Of a stretch of 33,564 nucleotides of DNA, positions 1 through 9,840 are shown piece by piece (within the stretch, counting starts at the first letter, position 1; each line of letters opens with the position of its first letter). The notes beneath the pieces were generated by a model that was not told the origin of the DNA, ran no database searches, and was given only the letters and a program-made list of their open reading frames with translations. Position numbers and translations under genes: made by a program. The DNA is from Alkalibacterium thalassium (GTDB lineage: Bacteria > Bacillota > Bacilli > Lactobacillales > Carnobacteriaceae_A): assembly GCF_900101165.1 (NCBI RefSeq), contig NZ_FNFK01000020.1, forward strand, positions 1-33,564, in the 5' to 3' direction.

Positions 1-94
1 GTGGTTATCTCTAGATTAAGGGTCTTCTTTCTTTTTGTCTACTTTAATTTCTTGCCCTACTATTTTACTTTCCGACAACTATTTTACACATAGC
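1..94. mobile_element. end of an IS-like repeat (left copy)
   Basis: The first 94 bases are the exact reverse complement of 33470-33563. Reading inward from the presumed outer tip near base 90, the sequence starts TGTGTAAAATAG and has two further AT-rich repeats of the same type at about 20-base spacing. A TG start and several short internal repeats near the tip are typical of IS21-family ends, so that is my best guess. No transposase is inside the window. The 4 bases at 91-94 (TAGC) also belong to the inverted match and may be target or element sequence. The window edge at this repeat suggests an assembly break in a multicopy element. Confidence 0.6.
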
Positions 95-96
95 TG

Positions 97-125
97 TTGT
101 GTTTACACTGGGCATGGAGTAAAAT
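97..125 (+). promoter_or_regulatory. probable sigma-A promoter of ktrB-ktrA
   Basis: A TTGTGT -35 box at 97-102 is followed after 17 bases by TAAAAT at 120-125. It lies about 50 bases before the ktrB start codon and only 6 bases beyond the apparent end of the repeated element at base 90. Confidence 0.5.
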
Positions 126-176
126 TTATCTATTATGTTACATACATTATTGGCTCATTAAGGAAGGAAATGATCT

Positions 177-1565
177 ATGCCTATTAGTTTTAAACGATTT
201 TCAGACTGGCCTATTCCCATTAAGATCATCATCAGTTTTGCAGTTGTGATTTTACTGGGATCCGTTGTATTGGCTATGCCATTCAGTCAGCTGGAAAGTT
301 CTCAGGCAACTTATTTTGATCACTTGTTCAGTGCAGTATCTATGGTAGCGGTGACCGGATTGTTCACTGAACCTCTAGCCTATACCTATAATATTTTCGG
401 TCAGTTCGTGGCTCTTTTTCTTATTAAACTGGGAGGACTTGGGCTAATTACAATAGTATCTGCAATCATTCTTCAGTTTGGAAGACGTGTCAGTATCAAA
501 GAAGAAGTAACCTTAAAACAGGCGCTTAATCGCAGCGACATGACAGGATTTAGATTATTTTTAATATCAGTTGTTAAATATACAACTGTTGTAGAACTGA
601 CCGGAGCCCTTCTGCTTTCCTTACATTTTATTCCTTTGCTCGGATGGCGAAGAGGCGGATTTACATCCTTATTTCTAGCTGTTTCGGCCTTTAACAACGC
701 TGGTTTTGATAATCTGGGTACTGAAAGTCTTCAAGCATTTGTCGATGTTCCACTCGTCAATATAGTTATTCCTCTGCTGATCATCTTAGGGGGAATCGGT
801 TTTTCAGTATGGTTTGATGTTTCCAGGTATTTCAAGCAATTCCTTTCAGTCCGAAGCTGGATTGATTTCAAGGGCACTTACAGACGCTTGAAGCTTCATA
901 CCAGGCTAGTTATTAAGTGGTCTTTCTGGCTGATTGTTTCAGCTATGGTCCTATTCATGTTATCCGAATGGAATAATGCTGGTACTTTAGGTAACCTGAG
1001 CTTTTTCGGAAAAATACAAGCAAGTTTCTTTCAAGCAGTGACCTTGCGTACTGCCGGATTTGCTACCCTTGACTACACTCAGTTGCACATATTCACGCTC
1101 ATATTCTTTACGATCTATATGTTTATTGGTGGATCTCCAGGTGGAACTGCCGGGGGAGCGAAGACATCAACGGTCGCTCTTGTTGTTAAACTGATCAGCT
1201 CTGAGATACGCGGGATCGATAATGTGAACTACAAAAAGCGCACCCTTCAAATGGATATTGTTAAACGTGCACTGGTCATAGTTGTTATGTTTGTTCTTCT
1301 AAACTTTATTGCCCTGGCTCTCATGACAATCTTTGATGAGCATATTCCACTTCAATACTTGTTCTTCGAATCCGTTTCGGCATTTGGTACTGTCGGTCTT
1401 TCGGCAAATCTGACACCTGAACTTTCAAGGTATAGCCAGAGCATCATCATGTTATCAATGTTTGTAGGTCGTCTAGGACCAATCACTATCTTTACTGCCC
1501 TAGGCAAGAAAGACAGAAAACAGAAAAATATTACGTACGCAACCGGAAATATCTTAATTGGATAG
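177..1565 (+). CDS. ktrB: KtrB/TrkH-type K+ transporter membrane subunit
   Basis: Membrane subunit of a Ktr-type sodium-dependent potassium uptake system. The 462-residue length and hydrophobic pattern fit four linked M1-P-M2 units. The four selectivity-filter segments can be seen: VTGLF (59-63), NAGFDN (174-179), RTAGF (291-295) and GTVGLS (404-409). The glycine-rich GGSPGGTAGGAKT loop at 318-330 matches the gating-loop region of the third unit. The ATG has a strong AAGGAAGGA ribosome site just upstream. Its partner ktrA starts 12 bases after the stop, so the two are clearly co-transcribed. It reads opposite to its purA/dnaB neighbours, against the replication direction. KtrB versus KtrD paralogue identity cannot be settled from sequence alone. 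Confidence 0.95.
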   Translation: MPISFKRFSDWPIPIKIIISFAVVILLGSVVLAMPFSQLESSQATYFDHLFSAVSMVAVTGLFTEPLAYTYNIFGQFVALFLIKLGGLGLITIVSAIILQFGRRVSIKEEVTLKQALNRSDMTGFRLFLISVVKYTTVVELTGALLLSLHFIPLLGWRRGGFTSLFLAVSAFNNAGFDNLGTESLQAFVDVPLVNIVIPLLIILGGIGFSVWFDVSRYFKQFLSVRSWIDFKGTYRRLKLHTRLVIKWSFWLIVSAMVLFMLSEWNNAGTLGNLSFFGKIQASFFQAVTLRTAGFATLDYTQLHIFTLIFFTIYMFIGGSPGGTAGGAKTSTVALVVKLISSEIRGIDNVNYKKRTLQMDIVKRALVIVVMFVLLNFIALALMTIFDEHIPLQYLFFESVSAFGTVGLSANLTPELSRYSQSIIMLSMFVGRLGPITIFTALGKKDRKQKNITYATGNILIG

Positions 1566-1577
1566 GAGTTTTATAGA

Positions 1578-2246
1578 ATGATAAAAACAGTAGGTGTCCT
1601 GGGACTAGGAGTTTTCGGATCTACTATTGCGAAAGAATTAGGTGAGCAGCACTATGATGTTATCGCCGTAGATAAAGACCTCGTCGATGTCAACAGAGTA
1701 GAAGAATACGTAGTACAGGCTGTTCAAGGTAATATTACTGATCTTGAACTTCTCGAAAGCATAGGTCTAAGCAATTGTGATGCCGTAGTCATCGGTACCG
1801 GATCGAATTTTGAAGCAAGTGTTCTAGCTGTAATGAACTGTAAAAAATTAGGGATTAAAAAGATTATTGCTAAAGCAAAGAATCGCACGCATATGGAGAT
1901 TCTTCTTGAAATCGGTGCAGACGAAATCATCCGACCTGAAAAGGAAATTGGCGCTAAAGTCGCTCGTAATATCATGCGCAATAATATTCTGGATGTCATT
2001 AATCTGGATGAGGATAATTCAATCATTGAGTTTACTGCTCCAGAAAGATGGATCGGTCGAAGCTTGAAAGATCTGGATCTACGTAAGAAGTATAAAATCA
2101 ATGTTATAGGCATGAAATCCTCTCCGGACGGTCCATTGTCAATCAATGTTCCACCCGAGCAGAAAATTGAACCTGACAGTTTCATCGTAGCCATCGGTAA
2201 GCCTGACACCTTTGAGCACCTGGACTACACAGATCAGCTAAGATAA
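1578..2246 (+). CDS. ktrA: KtrA-type RCK regulatory subunit
   Basis: Cytoplasmic regulatory subunit that forms the octameric nucleotide-binding ring under KtrB and gates it. The 222-residue protein has an RCK_N Rossmann domain with GLGVFG at 9-14 and the acidic end of strand two at D32 (AVDKD), then an RCK_C domain from about 140. RCK_C domains of this family bind c-di-AMP in other Firmicutes (established for KtrA/KtrC), so inhibition by c-di-AMP is likely here; gdpP, encoding the c-di-AMP phosphodiesterase, lies 4 kb away. The start ATG follows an AGGAG-type site. A strong terminator follows directly. Confidence 0.95.
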   Translation: MIKTVGVLGLGVFGSTIAKELGEQHYDVIAVDKDLVDVNRVEEYVVQAVQGNITDLELLESIGLSNCDAVVIGTGSNFEASVLAVMNCKKLGIKKIIAKAKNRTHMEILLEIGADEIIRPEKEIGAKVARNIMRNNILDVINLDEDNSIIEFTAPERWIGRSLKDLDLRKKYKINVIGMKSSPDGPLSINVPPEQKIEPDSFIVAIGKPDTFEHLDYTDQLR

Positions 2247-2253
2247 ATAGACA

Positions 2254-2303
2254 GAAACAGCCTGTATGAAGGAAAGATGTTCATACAGGCTGTTTCTTTA
2301 TTA
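2254..2303. terminator. bidirectional terminator between ktrA and purA
   Basis: A 17-bp perfect stem (2254-2270 with 2280-2296, loop of 9) is followed by a T-rich run on the + strand and preceded by A-rich sequence. It can end transcripts of the convergent genes ktrA and purA. Confidence 0.85.
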
Positions 2304-2309
2304 TTGTAA

Positions 2310-3605
<1,296 letters not shown>

Positions 3606-3635
3606 TTATCCACCTCTTCTATAATTTTCCAACAA

Positions 3636-3735
3636 AAAAAGAGAATCCCCCGTTCGTCTATTAAAGTATACAAAGAGACTTTCAGCTCAATTGAATCCTT
3701 TTTCAACATAGACGGAGGCATTCTCCTAACATTAA
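3636..3735 (-). promoter_or_regulatory. structured purA leader with terminator-like hairpin
   Basis: On the minus strand, GAGAATGCCTCCGTCTAT (about 3727-3710) can pair with ATAGACGAACGGGGGATTCTC (about 3662-3640), with one mismatch, a GU pair and a 3-base bulge. Seven Us follow at once. The roughly 47-base apical region and the placement downstream of the purA promoter make it look like an attenuator rather than a simple terminator. I do not see T-box or purine-riboswitch consensus bases. It could alternatively be the old terminator of the decayed PTS gene upstream. Confidence 0.55.
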
Positions 3736-3761
3736 TTGATTTAGTTTTAACAACGTTCATT

Positions 3762-3789
3762 ATTTTACCACACATCTGTTAAATGTGAA
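3762..3789 (-). promoter_or_regulatory. probable purA promoter
   Basis: On the minus strand TTCACA (3789-3784) and TAAAAT (3767-3762) are separated by 16 bases. The expected start of transcription, near 3755, leaves a leader of about 150 bases in front of purA that includes the hairpin. Confidence 0.55.
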
Positions 3790-3803
3790 CCCTAAATCGT
3801 CAA

Positions 3804-4345
3804 TTAAAGTGTAATTTCGAAATCAAGCTCGTCGTCATCAGCGGTAATCACAGCTGATGACTGATCTAAAGGCTTCTTGACTGGAATCTGAAGAGGGACA
3901 GAAAGTACTGTACCCACTAGAATAGCGGAAATGAAAATAGCTAATTTACTGGTCATCGGCATACCGCATACGCCTGATACCCCCGCTGTAGATAGGCCGA
4001 AACCCATCATGATCGCCCCACCGATCATATTAGATCCAATGATTCTAAAGGGATATCTGAACGCATAGGGAAGGGTTGATTCTGTGATTCCCACCAAACC
4101 TCACAAAATAGAAGTCGGATAAGCCATGATCAGATAAAGCAGCCAGACAAAACTGGTATTAATAAAGTTCTCTTGCTTGAATTGAGAAATAATGGCACTT
4201 TGACTTTAGGTAGATACAGGACGAGATAGCCGACGATAAATCCTATAATGATAGCTAGCTTGTCTGAGAGATCATGCAGTCAATGCGATAGTCATACTAG
4301 AAAAGACAATGGACGGCAACATGTAGCACAAGCCGGTCATTATTA
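3804..4345 (-). pseudogene. decayed PTS EIIC permease remnant
   Basis: The only intact stretch, 3804-4097, encodes about 97 residues that match the C-terminal part of fructose-type EIIC domains (GITES.LPYAF..PFR followed by glycine-rich membrane helices). Reading upstream on the same strand, an in-frame TGA sits just before this block, in a context reading SIL-stop-GLVGITES. Further up, in shifted frames, short EIIC-like pieces remain (DLSDKLAIIIGFIVGYLVLYL near 4270-4195), interrupted by another stop and by loss of the central part of the domain. No start region, EIIA or EIIB domain is left. The gene is clearly dead; which sugar it carried cannot be told. Confidence 0.8.
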
Positions 4346-4427
4346 GTCATAACGATCACCCCACAAATCAAATGTATGATTTATCATAACAATTGTTTTT
4401 AAATTTGCGTAAATAATTGTTTCAAAA

Positions 4428-4478
4428 AAACAGATTCCATTCGGTCTTCTGTTCTAAAGGACCGTTTGAAATCTGTTT
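4428..4478 (-). terminator. terminator of dnaB
   Basis: On the minus strand AAACAGATTTCAAACGGTC pairs with GACCGAATGGAATCTGTTT (imperfect, loop about 12) and is followed by a run of Ts. It lies directly after the dnaB stop codon. Confidence 0.75.
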
Positions 4479-4481
4479 GAC

Positions 4482-5846
4482 CTATGATATCTGGTTTTCA
4501 GGGTAATAAGACATGGAAGAGAACTTGTTATATTCTTTTATGAACAGCAGCTTGCAGGTTCCCCTGGCTCCCGATCTGTTCTTCTCAAGAATGACTTCAA
4601 CAACATTATCTTCTGTCTCATCGTCTTCTTCGTCGTCTTCACTTCTATAGTAGTCATCTCTATACAAGAATGCCACGATATCGGCATCCTGCTCAATTGA
4701 CCCGGATTCTCTCAAATCACTTAAGATTGGACGTTTATCCTGTCTCTGCTCCACACCGCGTGACAGCTGAGACAAGGCAATGACCGGTACTGAGAGTTCT
4801 TTGGCCAGTTTTTTCAGCTGACGGGAGATCTCTGATACTTCCTGCTGCCTGCTCTCTTTCCCGCTACCTTCAATCAGCTGCAGGTAGTCAATGACAATAA
4901 GGCCAAGATCCCCTTTTTCCTGTTTCAGTCGACGACATTTTGCCCGTATTTCAGCTGTCCTGATTCCAGGGGTATCATCAATATAGATGTTAGCTTTAGA
5001 TAAGCTACCCATGGCAACGAAGAGTTTCTCGAATTCTTCTTCAGTAAGCTGTCCGGTTCTAAGATTGGAAGCGTTGATCGTTCCTTCAGCACAGAGCATT
5101 CGATTGACCAGCTGCTCCGCTCCCATCTCCAGACTGAAGATTGCAACATTTTCATCCGTTTTCGTCCCAATATTCTGAGCTACATTTAAAGCGAAAGCTG
5201 TCTTTCCGACACCGGGACGGGCTGCAAGAATGATCAACTCATCCTCATGGAGGCCAGCAGTCATCTGATCAAGCATCTTATACCCGGTAGATATCCCAGT
5301 AATGTCATCATCATTCTGAAACAGTTCATCTATATTGTTAATTGTGTCTCTTAAGACTGATTCGATCGAGACGAATCCACTTCGGCTGCGTTTTTCCGAT
5401 ACTTCGAGAATGCTTCTTTCTGCTTCATCAAGAAGATTAGGAACATCATCAGCTTCCTGATACCCCTTCGATGCAATATCAGTTGCTGTCTGGATCAATT
5501 TACGCAATATGGAGCGTTCCTCGACGATTTTGGCATAATAGTCCACATTCGCAGCAGTCGGCACCATGCCCGCTATTTCAGCCAAATACGGAGTCCCGCC
5601 AACATCCTCAAGCAAGCTCTTCGTTTCTAGACTATTTGCAATAGTCACAACGTCTATTGCTTCATTTTTTTCATTCAAGTCTACCATGACCTGGAAAATA
5701 AGCTGATGAGCGCGTCGATAAAAATCAGACGCTTCAACATATTCCATCGCAGGTATTAATGCTTCCGGATCTAATAGTACGGACCCTAAAACAGACTGTT
5801 CAGCCTCTATATTCTGTGGAGGTAAGCGATCGCCTATCATTTCCAT
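4482..5846 (-). CDS. dnaB: replicative DNA helicase DnaB
   Basis: Hexameric 5'-3' helicase of the replication fork (named dnaC in Bacillus subtilis). The 454-residue protein has the N-terminal DnaB domain (IEAEQSVLGSVL at 13-24), a linker, and the RecA-like C-terminal domain with Walker A ARPGVGKTA at 209-217, Walker B LIVIDYLQLI near 317-326 and the QLSRGVEQR.DKRP motif. It ends in an acidic stretch followed by EVILEKNRSG..G, usual for the family. The start ATG lies 11 bases after AAGGAG. It is separated from rplI by a terminator, a parS site and its own promoter. Confidence 0.97.
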   Translation of the reverse strand: MEMIGDRLPPQNIEAEQSVLGSVLLDPEALIPAMEYVEASDFYRRAHQLIFQVMVDLNEKNEAIDVVTIANSLETKSLLEDVGGTPYLAEIAGMVPTAANVDYYAKIVEERSILRKLIQTATDIASKGYQEADDVPNLLDEAERSILEVSEKRSRSGFVSIESVLRDTINNIDELFQNDDDITGISTGYKMLDQMTAGLHEDELIILAARPGVGKTAFALNVAQNIGTKTDENVAIFSLEMGAEQLVNRMLCAEGTINASNLRTGQLTEEEFEKLFVAMGSLSKANIYIDDTPGIRTAEIRAKCRRLKQEKGDLGLIVIDYLQLIEGSGKESRQQEVSEISRQLKKLAKELSVPVIALSQLSRGVEQRQDKRPILSDLRESGSIEQDADIVAFLYRDDYYRSEDDEEDDETEDNVVEVILEKNRSGARGTCKLLFIKEYNKFSSMSYYPENQIS

Positions 5847-5885
5847 TCTTCTGGTAGCTCCTTTTCTTAACTTAACTGTTTCTCT

Positions 5886-5914
5886 ATTTTACATCATATT
5901 CATAAAATTGTATA
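5886..5914 (-). promoter_or_regulatory. possible dnaB promoter
   Basis: On the minus strand TATACA (5914-5909) lies 17 bases from TAAAAT (5891-5886), 40 bases upstream of the dnaB start. Confidence 0.4.
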
Positions 5915-5940
5915 TAAGGGAACATACGTTTAATATTTAA

Positions 5941-5956
5941 TGTTTCACGTGAAACA
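5941..5956. promoter_or_regulatory. parS: parS site 1 (ParB/Spo0J binding)
   Basis: TGTTTCACGTGAAACA, a perfect 16-bp palindrome identical to the Bacillus parS consensus, in the dnaB-rplI gap. ParB/Spo0J loads here and spreads, recruiting SMC for origin segregation. Confidence 0.92.
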
Positions 5957-5986
5957 TTACTGCCAGGTTCCAGATACGTCTTGATT

Positions 5987-6018
5987 AAAAAAAGATAACC
6001 TCAGTCGGGCCATCTTTT
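5987..6018 (-). terminator. probable terminator of rplI
   Basis: On the minus strand AAAGATGGCC pairs with GGTTATCTTT (two GU pairs, short loop), followed by seven Ts. Confidence 0.6.
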
Positions 6019-6034
6019 AATGGTATCACATGCT

Positions 6035-6484
6035 TTAGTTTTTTGCTGTTACTCTAACTGTCAACTCAGCAGATACTTTTTTATGAAGTTTAATTTCAAC
6101 GTGCTGAGTCCCTACAGAACGCATCGGAAGTGACTGATTGATTTTGCGTTTGTCGACCTTTATTCCAAGCTGTTTTTCAAGTTCTTTTGCAATCTGCTTA
6201 GTTGTCACTGAACCGAACAGTCGGCCATCATCTGCAGCTTTTTCTTTTATTTCAATCGAGCCGTTTTCAATCGTTTCTTTATCTTTTTCTGCAGCTTCAA
6301 GAATTTCCTGTTCTTCTCTTTTCTGAGCTTTCTTCTTCATATTCAGTTCCTGCTTAGCTCCGGAAGTTGCTTCCTTAGCCAGACCTTTCTTCAGCAAAAA
6401 GTTATTGGCGTATCCGTCAGATACATTTTTAACTTCACCTTTTTTTCCCGTTCCTTTAACATCTTTTAATAGAATAACTTCCAT
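6035..6484 (-). CDS. rplI: ribosomal protein bL9
   Basis: Large-subunit protein bL9. From the ATG at 6484 the product is 149 residues, the normal length, beginning MEVILLKDV and carrying the L9 signature ([24 protein letters not shown]), the long connecting helix ([17 protein letters not shown]) and the C-terminal domain (DGRLFGSVT). An in-frame TTG two codons upstream is too close to the AGGAG site, so I prefer the ATG, which has 8-base spacing. It starts 23 bases after gdpP, the conserved gdpP-rplI arrangement of Bacilli. Confidence 0.96.
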   Translation of the reverse strand: MEVILLKDVKGTGKKGEVKNVSDGYANNFLLKKGLAKEATSGAKQELNMKKKAQKREEQEILEAAEKDKETIENGSIEIKEKAADDGRLFGSVTTKQIAKELEKQLGIKVDKRKINQSLPMRSVGTQHVEIKLHKKVSAELTVRVTAKN

Positions 6485-6507
6485 AGTCAAGTCTCCTTCT
6501 CTGTTAT

Positions 6508-8502
6508 TTAATCGAGTTGAGCATTTATAACTTCTTTTAATTCTTCTATTATTTCTGAAACACTTTTTCCGTCAATTTGTGTAGCTGCATTGGACAGATG
6601 TCCCCCGCCACCCATTTTTTCCATGATGATCTGTACGTTGATCTTACCTAAGCTTCTTGCACTGATTCCTACCATATCTTCAGAGCGTCTAGTAACGACG
6701 AATGCCGCTTCTACTCCTGACATACTCAGCATCGTATCTGCCGTCTGAGCAGAGGTGACAGTTGGGTAAATCGTCTCGTTGTCTCCGCTGGCAATGGCTA
6801 CTCCATCTCGAACAAACTCAATTGTTTCGATCAACCTGCTTCGCTGCAGGTACTTCTCAGGGTCTTCTTTCAACAGACGCTGAATCATAGTAGAATTTGC
6901 TCCTACAGACTGAAGATAACTTGCTGCATCAAACGTTCTGGATCCTGTTCTTAAACTGAAGTTGTTTGTATCAACGACGATTCCGCCCAGCATAGCTGTA
7001 GCTTCTATTCGATTGATCGGATCACCGTCTGTTGATACATACTCAAACAATTCAGTGATCAGTTCAGCTGTTGATGAAGCATATGGTTCAATATAGACAA
7101 GAAGTGGATTCTCTGTAAATTCTTCTCCTCTTCTGTGATGATCGATAACCATATTCTTCTTAGTTTTCTTAAGCAGGTTCGGTGCAATTGAGAGCACAGG
7201 TTTATGATGATCGACCAGTACGACCAGATCATTGGGACCTATCCGCTTCTCGGCATCGGCAGGAGAAATGATGTTCTTCTTCACCTGCTCGTGTTTCTGA
7301 ATCTCGCTCATCAGTTTGGCTACATCATCACTTAAGTCATCCTGATCTACTACGACGTATACCGTTTTCTTAAGCATCATTGCTATCCTAGCAACGCCCA
7401 ACGAAGATCCTATAGCGTCTAGGTCGGGATTCTTGTGTCCCATGACGAATATCTGTTCACTATCGTTCATCAGTTTCTGCATGGCCTGACTGATCATGCG
7501 CGACCGGACACGGGTCCGTTTTTCCATAGGATTTGTCTTGCCCCCATAGTATCTGGGTTCTTCATCTACAGCTTTCACTATTGCCTGATCTCCACCTCGG
7601 CCTAAAGCCAAATCAAGATTACTTTGCGCAAGGTCTGCCAGCTTGTCAAAGGTAGCATCCCCGTAGGAAAGTCCCAAGCTGATTGTTAACGGCAAGTTCC
7701 TTTTGGATGTGCGATCTCGGATATTATCAATAATATTGAACTTCTCTTTTTCAAGACGTTCCAGTTCTTTTCTGTTCAGTAAGAGGAAGTAACGATCTGA
7801 AGATATCCGCTTATAGAATATTCCGTGCTGCCTGCCCCAGTTTGAGAAATATGTGGTCAGCATGCTGTCGAATCCAGATACGCCTCTGTCATCAAGCCCT
7901 TGAGTAATTTCGTCATAGTTATCGAGAAATAACCAGCCGACAACTGGACGGGCATCTTCATACTTTTCCTTAATCGTGGCATATTCAGTAATATCCATAA
8001 GATAAATCGCATGGATGTCTTTCTGAACAGTAACCTGGTAGATTTTATTTTCCCATTCAATCAGATTATTGTGGTTCGATGAATCGCTGTAACAGTCGAA
8101 TAATTCTTCATGGATCTCTTCAAGTGTCTCACCCAGAACATTATCAGTCTTTGCCAACTGTGTCTGCATATAGGGGTTCAACCACTCGACCTGATTCTTT
8201 TCATTCAATAAAAGGATTCCAATAGGCATCTTAATCAGAGCTTCCTGCTCACCACGCTTAATTCGGTAAGAAAGATTCTTGATGTATTCATTGAGCTCTT
8301 TTATATAGATATTCCCTATACGCCAGAAAACTATTAGAGTAATAACAAAGAGAACCAACATGATTGCTCCAAGCCACAGATACGCGATAAAACTCAGCAG
8401 CGTCATAATCAATTGTATGGCAAGGGCAAAAAATATAATCAGACGTAATGACGGGTCTTTCAGAAACTTTGGAAGACTGTCTTCCTTCAATTTATTGTTC
8501 AT
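6508..8502 (-). CDS. gdpP: c-di-AMP phosphodiesterase GdpP
   Basis: Membrane-bound enzyme that hydrolyses cyclic di-AMP to pApA, setting the level of the messenger that controls potassium, osmolyte and cell-wall homeostasis. Two N-terminal membrane helices (about 20-60) are followed by a degenerate PAS-like region (about 85-175), a degenerate GGDEF domain (about 185-310; SSDRY replaces GGDEF at 234-238) and a DHH/DHHA1 catalytic part. Metal ligands are visible: H356..D360.D362 (GHKNPDLD), D430HH, D454HH and D511, plus C-terminal GGGGH. All are intact. AAGGAGAAACT precedes the ATG. KtrAB, a typical c-di-AMP target system, lies in the same window. It is 664 residues long, about normal. Confidence 0.96.
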   Translation of the reverse strand: MNNKLKEDSLPKFLKDPSLRLIIFFALAIQLIMTLLSFIAYLWLGAIMLVLFVITLIVFWRIGNIYIKELNEYIKNLSYRIKRGEQEALIKMPIGILLLNEKNQVEWLNPYMQTQLAKTDNVLGETLEEIHEELFDCYSDSSNHNNLIEWENKIYQVTVQKDIHAIYLMDITEYATIKEKYEDARPVVGWLFLDNYDEITQGLDDRGVSGFDSMLTTYFSNWGRQHGIFYKRISSDRYFLLLNRKELERLEKEKFNIIDNIRDRTSKRNLPLTISLGLSYGDATFDKLADLAQSNLDLALGRGGDQAIVKAVDEEPRYYGGKTNPMEKRTRVRSRMISQAMQKLMNDSEQIFVMGHKNPDLDAIGSSLGVARIAMMLKKTVYVVVDQDDLSDDVAKLMSEIQKHEQVKKNIISPADAEKRIGPNDLVVLVDHHKPVLSIAPNLLKKTKKNMVIDHHRRGEEFTENPLLVYIEPYASSTAELITELFEYVSTDGDPINRIEATAMLGGIVVDTNNFSLRTGSRTFDAASYLQSVGANSTMIQRLLKEDPEKYLQRSRLIETIEFVRDGVAIASGDNETIYPTVTSAQTADTMLSMSGVEAAFVVTRRSEDMVGISARSLGKINVQIIMEKMGGGGHLSNAATQIDGKSVSEIIEELKEVINAQLD

Positions 8503-8585
8503 AGTTTCTCCTTTTAGCCCATTTTCCTTTATTCTATCATCTTTCGCCCATCTATTCTATATATGATAAGCATTTGGCGAGAATG

Positions 8586-8601
8586 TGTTTCACGTGAAAC
8601 A
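8586..8601. promoter_or_regulatory. parS: parS site 2
   Basis: TGTTTCACGTGAAACA, a perfect parS palindrome in the gap between rpsR and gdpP. Confidence 0.92.
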
Positions 8602-8633
8602 TCTTATGCCAACGAAAAGAATGAGAAAAGAAA

Positions 8634-8665
8634 GAGCTGCAACAGTTATTACACTGTCACAGCTC
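8634..8665 (-). terminator. terminator of rpsF-ssb-rpsR
   Basis: A 13-bp stem (GAGCTGTGACAGT with ACTGTTGCAGCTC, one wobble/mismatch) with a 6-base loop is followed on the minus strand by a T-rich run, 18 bases after the rpsR stop. Confidence 0.85.
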
Positions 8666-8682
8666 GATAATATTAATTTAGT

Positions 8683-8916
8683 TTAATCTTCAGTAACAAA
8701 TGGCAACAAGCCCATGATACGAGCACGTTTAATTGCTTTTGTTAATTTACGTTGGTTTTTTGCATAAGTTCCAGTTACACGACGTGGTAAAATTTTACCT
8801 CTGTCTGAAATGAAACGTTTAAGCAAGTCCACATCTTTATAATCGATATATTCGATGTGATTCGCTGCAAAGAAATCTACCTTACGGCGTTTTCTTCCGC
8901 CTCTGCGTCCAGCCAT
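8683..8916 (-). CDS. rpsR: ribosomal protein bS18
   Basis: Small-subunit protein bS18, partner of bS6 in the platform of the 30S subunit. The 77-residue basic protein has the signature ([25 protein letters not shown]) and the C-terminal [15 protein letters not shown]. It lacks zinc-binding cysteines, so it is the zinc-independent form. AAGGAGG lies 9 bases before the ATG. Last gene of the conserved rpsF-ssb-rpsR operon, followed by a strong terminator. Confidence 0.97.
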   Translation of the reverse strand: MAGRRGGRKRRKVDFFAANHIEYIDYKDVDLLKRFISDRGKILPRRVTGTYAKNQRKLTKAIKRARIMGLLPFVTED

Positions 8917-8941
8917 GTTATAATCCTCCTTTTATCTTGAA

Positions 8942-9484
8942 TCAAAATGGTAAATCGTCATCTGAGATATCGATGGAATCATTGTTACTTTCAAATGGAT
9001 CCTCATCGAAGTTAGCATAATTGTTCTGATTATTATTTCTTGGAGCCTGATTCTGGTTGTTTTGTTGAGAATAATTACCGCTGTTGTTGTTTGAATAATT
9101 TGATGAATTGGAGTATCCACCACCATTTGATGACCCATCATTCTGCGCACGTTTCTCAGTGACAGATTTCGGTTCAAGCATCTGGAAATTCTCACAAACG
9201 ATCTCTGTTACATAGACTTTTCTTCCTTCGTTGTTCGTATAATTACGAGTCTGGATACGACCAGTCACGCCTACTAACGAACCCTTACGGGTAAAGTTAG
9301 AAATTGTTTCTGCTGTCTTTCTCCAGGCAACACAGTTTACAAAGTCCGTCTCGCGTTCTCCTTGAGCATTTGTGAATGGACGCTCTACTGCTACGGAAAA
9401 AGTTGCTACTGCAATCCCGCTTCCAGTATAACGTAATTCTGCATCTCTGGTTAATCTTCCCACTAAAACGACATTATTAATCAA
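8942..9484 (-). CDS. ssb: single-stranded DNA-binding protein SSB
   Basis: Binds single-stranded DNA during replication, repair and recombination. Residues 1 to about 110 form the OB fold ([40 protein letters not shown]), followed by a low-complexity Asn/Ser/Gly/Gln linker and the conserved acidic tip ending DDDLPF that binds partner proteins. The start is TTG at 9484, supported by AGGAG with 8-base spacing and by the conserved MINN N terminus; no in-frame ATG fits. It lies 57 bases downstream of rpsF, and the gap holds a parS site inside the operon. Confidence 0.97.
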   Translation of the reverse strand: MINNVVLVGRLTRDAELRYTGSGIAVATFSVAVERPFTNAQGERETDFVNCVAWRKTAETISNFTRKGSLVGVTGRIQTRNYTNNEGRKVYVTEIVCENFQMLEPKSVTEKRAQNDGSSNGGGYSNSSNYSNNNSGNYSQQNNQNQAPRNNNQNNYANFDEDPFESNNDSIDISDDDLPF

Positions 9485-9523
9485 TCAAAGGTCTCCTTTC
9501 ATCAAAAGGCAATCATAATTTAT

Positions 9524-9539
9524 TGTTTCACGTGAAACA
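9524..9539. promoter_or_regulatory. parS: parS site 3 inside the rpsF operon
   Basis: TGTTTCACGTGAAACA, a perfect parS palindrome ending one base from the rpsF stop codon, between rpsF and ssb. It is therefore transcribed with the operon. Confidence 0.92.
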
Positions 9540-9540
9540 A

Positions 9541-9840
9541 TTAGTCTTCCAGACGTACGATCATATGACGAAGAATATCGTCATTGATACGAGCTAGGCG
9601 CTCAAATTCGTTGATTGCAGCTGCATCATTGGACTGTAGGTTTACCAGACGGTAAGTCCCTTCACGGTATCCTTTGATTTCATATGCAAAACGACGTTTC
9701 GCCCAGTCTTTTGATTCAGTAACTTCAGCACCGTTATCTTTAAGAATAGTTTCGAAACGCTCAACTAGAGCTTTCTTTCCATCTTCATCAAGATCAGGAC
9801 GGATAATATACAATAATTCGTACTTAGCTGTTTGACTCAT
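9541..9840 (-). CDS. rpsF: ribosomal protein bS6
   Basis: Small-subunit protein bS6, which forms a heterodimer with bS18 on 16S rRNA. The 99-residue protein has [27 protein letters not shown] at the N terminus and the [23 protein letters not shown] core, both typical. AAGGAGG lies upstream of the ATG. First gene of rpsF-ssb-rpsR. Its roughly 80-base leader has two small hairpins and could hold the S6:S18 autoregulatory RNA known from other bacteria, though I cannot confirm the motif. Confidence 0.97.
   Translation of the reverse strand: MSQTAKYELLYIIRPDLDEDGKKALVERFETILKDNGAEVTESKDWAKRRFAYEIKGYREGTYRLVNLQSNDAAAINEFERLARINDDILRHMIVRLED

Noticed and set aside
6485-6490. rplI start at TTG 6490
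   Set aside because: Only about two bases separate it from AGGAG, and bL9 proteins begin at the following methionine.
8932-9195. 87-codon frame overlapping ssb on the same strand
   Set aside because: It reads the low-complexity Asn/Gln linker of ssb in another frame and has no independent start site.
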